A stretch of 6,731 nt of DNA from an uncultured Asticcacaulis sp. (lineage in GTDB: Bacteria; Pseudomonadota; Alphaproteobacteria; Caulobacterales; Caulobacteraceae): assembly GCA_946480525.1 (NCBI GenBank), contig CAMLLA010000236.1, positions 1-6,731 of the forward strand, given 5' to 3'. Under the pieces are notes generated by a model, which saw nothing but the letters and a program-made list of their open reading frames with translations, did not search any database and was not told where the DNA came from. The translations under genes were made by a program, and so were the position numbers. Positions 4,559 to 6,731 of this stretch are shown here, one piece after another. Within the stretch, counting starts at the first letter, position 1. Every line of letters starts with the position of its first letter.

Positions 4559-5716
4559 ATGGACCGGCGCAGACTCTTGCTTTTAGGAACCGGTGCGCTG
4601 ACGGCATCCGCCCTGCCCAACCTTGGCCGCGCCCAGACGTCCCCGCCCTCTCCTCCTCCCTCCTCTGCACTCGTCGCTATTCGCCTCAGTCCTGACCAGG
4701 TGTTCCGCACCACGGTCTGCCTGCGCCCTTTCCGCGCCAAGGGCCCACGCATCGAAACCGAGGAGGTCGGCCGCAAGCTGGTGGTCCACAATTACGGCCA
4801 TGGCGGCAGCGGCTGGTCGCTGTCGTGGGGATCCGCTGAACAGGCCGTTCGGCTGGCCATGCAGTCAAGTCCGCGCAGGATCGCCGTCATCGGCGCCGGC
4901 GCGCTCGGACTGACAGCTGCGATCATGGCGCAACGCGCCGGCGCGCAAGTCACCATCTATGCCCGCGAACGGTTTCCGCACGTCCGTTCCGCCTACGCCA
5001 CCGGTAGTTGGACGCCGGCGTCGCGAATCGCCATGGCAGCCAATGTCGCACCGGACTTTGCCGACCGCTGGGAAACCATCGCGCGCTATGCCTGGGGCAT
5101 GCACCAGTCCTATGTCGGCCTTGCGGGAAATCCTGTCGAATGGATGGATCAATATGTGGTGCGGGGCGGCGGACGTCCTGGCCCTCGTCCGGCCTATGCC
5201 GACAGCGAGCCCGGCTTCCTCCACCTCGACGATCGCATCAGCGATATCGTCCCGCACGGGCAGCCGGTTCCCAATGACATGCACCCCTTTGCATCCGACC
5301 AGGTGACACGGACAAATATCCTGACCTTCAACGTCGCAGCCTTGTCTCACCAGCTGACGGAAGATTTCCTGAACGCGGGAGGCAGCTTTGTCCCGGCCCA
5401 GTTCAACAGTCTTTCCGACTTCAACCGCCTGAAGGAAAAGGTCATCATCAACTGCACCGGTTACGGCGCCCGCGCCCTGTGCAAGGACGAAAGCATCGTG
5501 CCGGTGCGCGGCCAGATCGTCTGGTTGGCGCCACAGGACGACGCGCACTACGGTTTCTACTACAGGGGCGTGACGGTGCTGGGACGGCGCGACGGCGTCG
5601 TCGTCCAGGACGTCGGCTGGAACGAGATGTTCGGCTGGAACGACGACAATGAGACGATCGATCCCGTAGCGGCGCGTGAGTCGATCGAACGCGTCGCCGG
5701 CGTCTACAGACGCTAG
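4559..5716 (+). CDS. Tat-exported FAD-dependent oxidoreductase, circularly permuted DAO fold
   Basis: This 385-aa flavoprotein is related to D-amino-acid oxidase/DAO proteins. Residues 2-5 (DRRR), followed by LLLLGTGALTASALPNL and AQ at 25-26, form a twin-arginine signal peptide, so it is probably exported folded with FAD. A Pro/Ser linker follows (27-36). Residues 50-101 carry LRPFR (55-59) and HNYGHGGSGWSLSWG (77-91), which in ordinary DAOs form the C-terminal end. The FAD dinucleotide motif IGAGALG (111-117) with VTIYARE (131-137) comes after it. YATGSWTP (146-153), INCTGYGARAL (297-307) and VRGQ (316-319) follow in normal DAO order, and the chain ends at VAGVYRR, where a normal DAO would continue into the LRPxR segment. 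R59 corresponds to the substrate-carboxylate arginine of DAO by motif. The substrate is unknown. The ATG at 4559 is set by GAGGA (4549-4553) and the Tat signal; an earlier TTG at 4493 would read through the palindrome. It is monocistronic. Confidence 0.92.
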   Translation: MDRRRLLLLGTGALTASALPNLGRAQTSPPSPPPSSALVAIRLSPDQVFRTTVCLRPFRAKGPRIETEEVGRKLVVHNYGHGGSGWSLSWGSAEQAVRLAMQSSPRRIAVIGAGALGLTAAIMAQRAGAQVTIYARERFPHVRSAYATGSWTPASRIAMAANVAPDFADRWETIARYAWGMHQSYVGLAGNPVEWMDQYVVRGGGRPGPRPAYADSEPGFLHLDDRISDIVPHGQPVPNDMHPFASDQVTRTNILTFNVAALSHQLTEDFLNAGGSFVPAQFNSLSDFNRLKEKVIINCTGYGARALCKDESIVPVRGQIVWLAPQDDAHYGFYYRGVTVLGRRDGVVVQDVGWNEMFGWNDDNETIDPVAARESIERVAGVYRR

Positions 5717-5761
5717 ATCGGAATGACTTTGGCTGGAAGCGTCATTCCGATTTAAGTTTTT
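5717..5761 (+). terminator. Hairpin terminator after the flavoprotein gene
   Basis: An 11-bp perfect stem (ATCGGAATGAC at 5717-5727, GTCATTCCGAT at 5741-5751) begins on the base after the TAG stop and encloses a 13-base loop. T tracts follow (TTT, then TTTTT at 5757-5761). The AAG interruption makes it a less classic terminator; it may also protect the mRNA 3' end. No T tract follows on the minus strand. Confidence 0.7.
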
Positions 5762-5835
5762 GTTTTGTCGCGATATTTATCTGAAGCAACGTTCGGCGCA
5801 GCCAAAAACCGCTGCACACTTTTCAGCATGTCGCT

Positions 5836-6731
5836 CTAAGCGACCGGCTGCGAAAACTTGTCCGCCATGTCCGACGCCTGCTTCAGCTGCGCTTCGCTGA
5901 GTTCCTTGTCCTGATCCATGGTGCGGACGAGATCGCGGGCGTCCGGATCACCGCCGTCGGCCGCCAGCAACGCCCAGGCATAAGCCGCGACCTTGTCGAC
6001 CGGCTGGTCCTCGCCACGATAGGCAAAGGCCGCCATGTTGAGCTGAGCCAGGGCAAGCCCCTGACGCGCCGCCATCTCGATCAGGGCGCGGCCTTTGGCG
6101 ACATCCCTGGGCACGCCCTGGCCATGGACATACATGCGGCCGAGATTGAACCGCGCCGGCGAATTGTCCTGGGCCGCCGCCTTTTCATACCAGTAGACAG
6201 CCTGGGCATAGTCCTGCGGCGCGCCTTCGCCCGTCTCAAACATATTGCCGACGTTGAACTGCGCGACGTCGTAACCCGCTTCAGCCGCCTTCCTGTACCA
6301 CTCGAACGCCTTGGCCAGATCGCGCGGCACGCCCAGACCGTTGTCGAAAGCGGCGCCGATATTGTACATGGCCTCGACACTTCCAAGGCCCGCGGCCTTG
6401 AGGCTCCATTCGCGCGCCTTGTCGAAATTCTTCTCTGTCCCCAACCCCTTAGCGTACATTACGCCCATTTCAGCCATGGCCTCGATGCTGCCGGAGCTGG
6501 CGGCGCGGGAGTACCATTCGAAGGCCTTTTCGAAATCCTGCCCGACACCGTTCCCGAGGTAATAGTCGTCCGCCAGTTGCAGTTGCGCCTTCGCGTCGCC
6601 CGCCTCGGCAGCGCGGCGGACGGCGTCCATGTCGCTGGTTTCGGCAACGGTGGTCTGCGTGACACGCGCGTCCGTCGCCGACCATACCGGGCTCGCCGAG
6701 CGGTCCCATGTCCGCCGGCGCCGTGTCGGCA
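5836..6731 (-). CDS. Sel1-repeat protein, 5' end possibly outside the window
   Basis: At least six tandem Sel1-like repeats of exactly 36 residues occupy residues 11-226 counted from the in-frame ATG at 6630. Each follows the pattern A-x-x-x-x-G-x-x-Y/F-x-x-G-x-G-x-x-x-D-x-x-K-A-x-x-W-x-x-x-A-A. A degenerate seventh unit and a helical tail (ELSEAQLKQASDMADKF) end the protein. Sel1 repeats form an alpha/alpha solenoid that binds other proteins; in Alphaproteobacteria they occur in periplasmic regulators and in the C-terminal part of the polar factor PodJ. The ATG at 6630 has no Shine-Dalgarno and gives no signal peptide, and the frame stays open to the edge (33 more codons, Arg- then Ser/Thr-rich). 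I therefore treat the gene as 5'-incomplete, with 297 residues visible. A complete 264-aa cytoplasmic protein from 6630 is the alternative. The specific partner or process cannot be told from this fragment. Confidence 0.82.
   Translation of the reverse strand, partial: PTRRRRTWDRSASPVWSATDARVTQTTVAETSDMDAVRRAAEAGDAKAQLQLADDYYLGNGVGQDFEKAFEWYSRAASSGSIEAMAEMGVMYAKGLGTEKNFDKAREWSLKAAGLGSVEAMYNIGAAFDNGLGVPRDLAKAFEWYRKAAEAGYDVAQFNVGNMFETGEGAPQDYAQAVYWYEKAAAQDNSPARFNLGRMYVHGQGVPRDVAKGRALIEMAARQGLALAQLNMAAFAYRGEDQPVDKVAAYAWALLAADGGDPDARDLVRTMDQDKELSEAQLKQASDMADKFSQPVA

Noticed and set aside
4865..5548. 227-codon minus-strand frame antisense to the flavoprotein
   Set aside because: The plus strand carries clear FAD and DAO motifs and a Tat signal. 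The antisense product has low-complexity composition and no motif.
5830..5844. Small hairpin over the Sel1 gene stop codon (6-bp stem, 3-base loop)
   Set aside because: The symmetry is real but short, no T tract follows on the minus strand, and it is within what GC-rich coding sequence can give by chance.
1..6731. CRISPR array, insertion sequence, toxin-antitoxin or phage defence system
   Set aside because: No regularly spaced direct repeats, transposase, nuclease or paired small-gene operon is visible. The genes are mostly housekeeping single units.

Overview
This window looks like chromosomal DNA of an alphaproteobacterium. The best taxonomic marker is the single-domain response regulator CpdR (3867-4232), the ClpXP adaptor of the alphaproteobacterial cell-cycle pathway. 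It lies divergent to an N-formylglutamate amidohydrolase-family gene. Coding GC is high, and Sel1-repeat and DUF599 proteins fit the same group. I cannot name a genus from sequence alone. A Caulobacterales-like organism is possible but unproven.

Layout, left to right. A 60-aa DUF1508 (YegP-like) protein (84-266, +) is followed by a strong hairpin terminator. A 91-aa unrecognised protein (340-615, -) converges on it. An AT-rich gene-free stretch (about 640-985) separates it from inorganic pyrophosphatase ppa (1067-1603, -). A four-helix DUF599 membrane protein (1786-2613, +) diverges from ppa. The gap 2614-2798 appears to hold a small RNA gene: a sigma70-like promoter, three stem-loops (the third exposing a CCUCCC anti-Shine-Dalgarno loop) and an intrinsic terminator. 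Next come the N-formylglutamate amidohydrolase homologue (2799-3677, -) and cpdR (3867-4232, +), with a tight hairpin just upstream of the cpdR ribosome binding site. A tRNA-Val(GAC) (4351-4425, -) has its own promoter and terminator. A Tat-exported flavoprotein (4559-5716, +) follows, preceded by a 22-bp perfect palindrome. The right edge holds a periplasmic-type Sel1-repeat protein (5836 to beyond 6731, -).

Genes are mostly single transcription units, each with its own terminator and frequent strand changes, so this is not one operon or an obvious accessory island. The most unusual items are three. The flavoprotein has a D-amino-acid-oxidase fold whose C-terminal substrate/FAD segment has moved in front of the Rossmann motif, a natural circular permutation behind a Tat signal. 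The CCUCCC-loop sRNA candidate lies between DUF599 and the amidohydrolase. A 9-bp leader/trailer inverted repeat clamps the tRNA-Val precursor.
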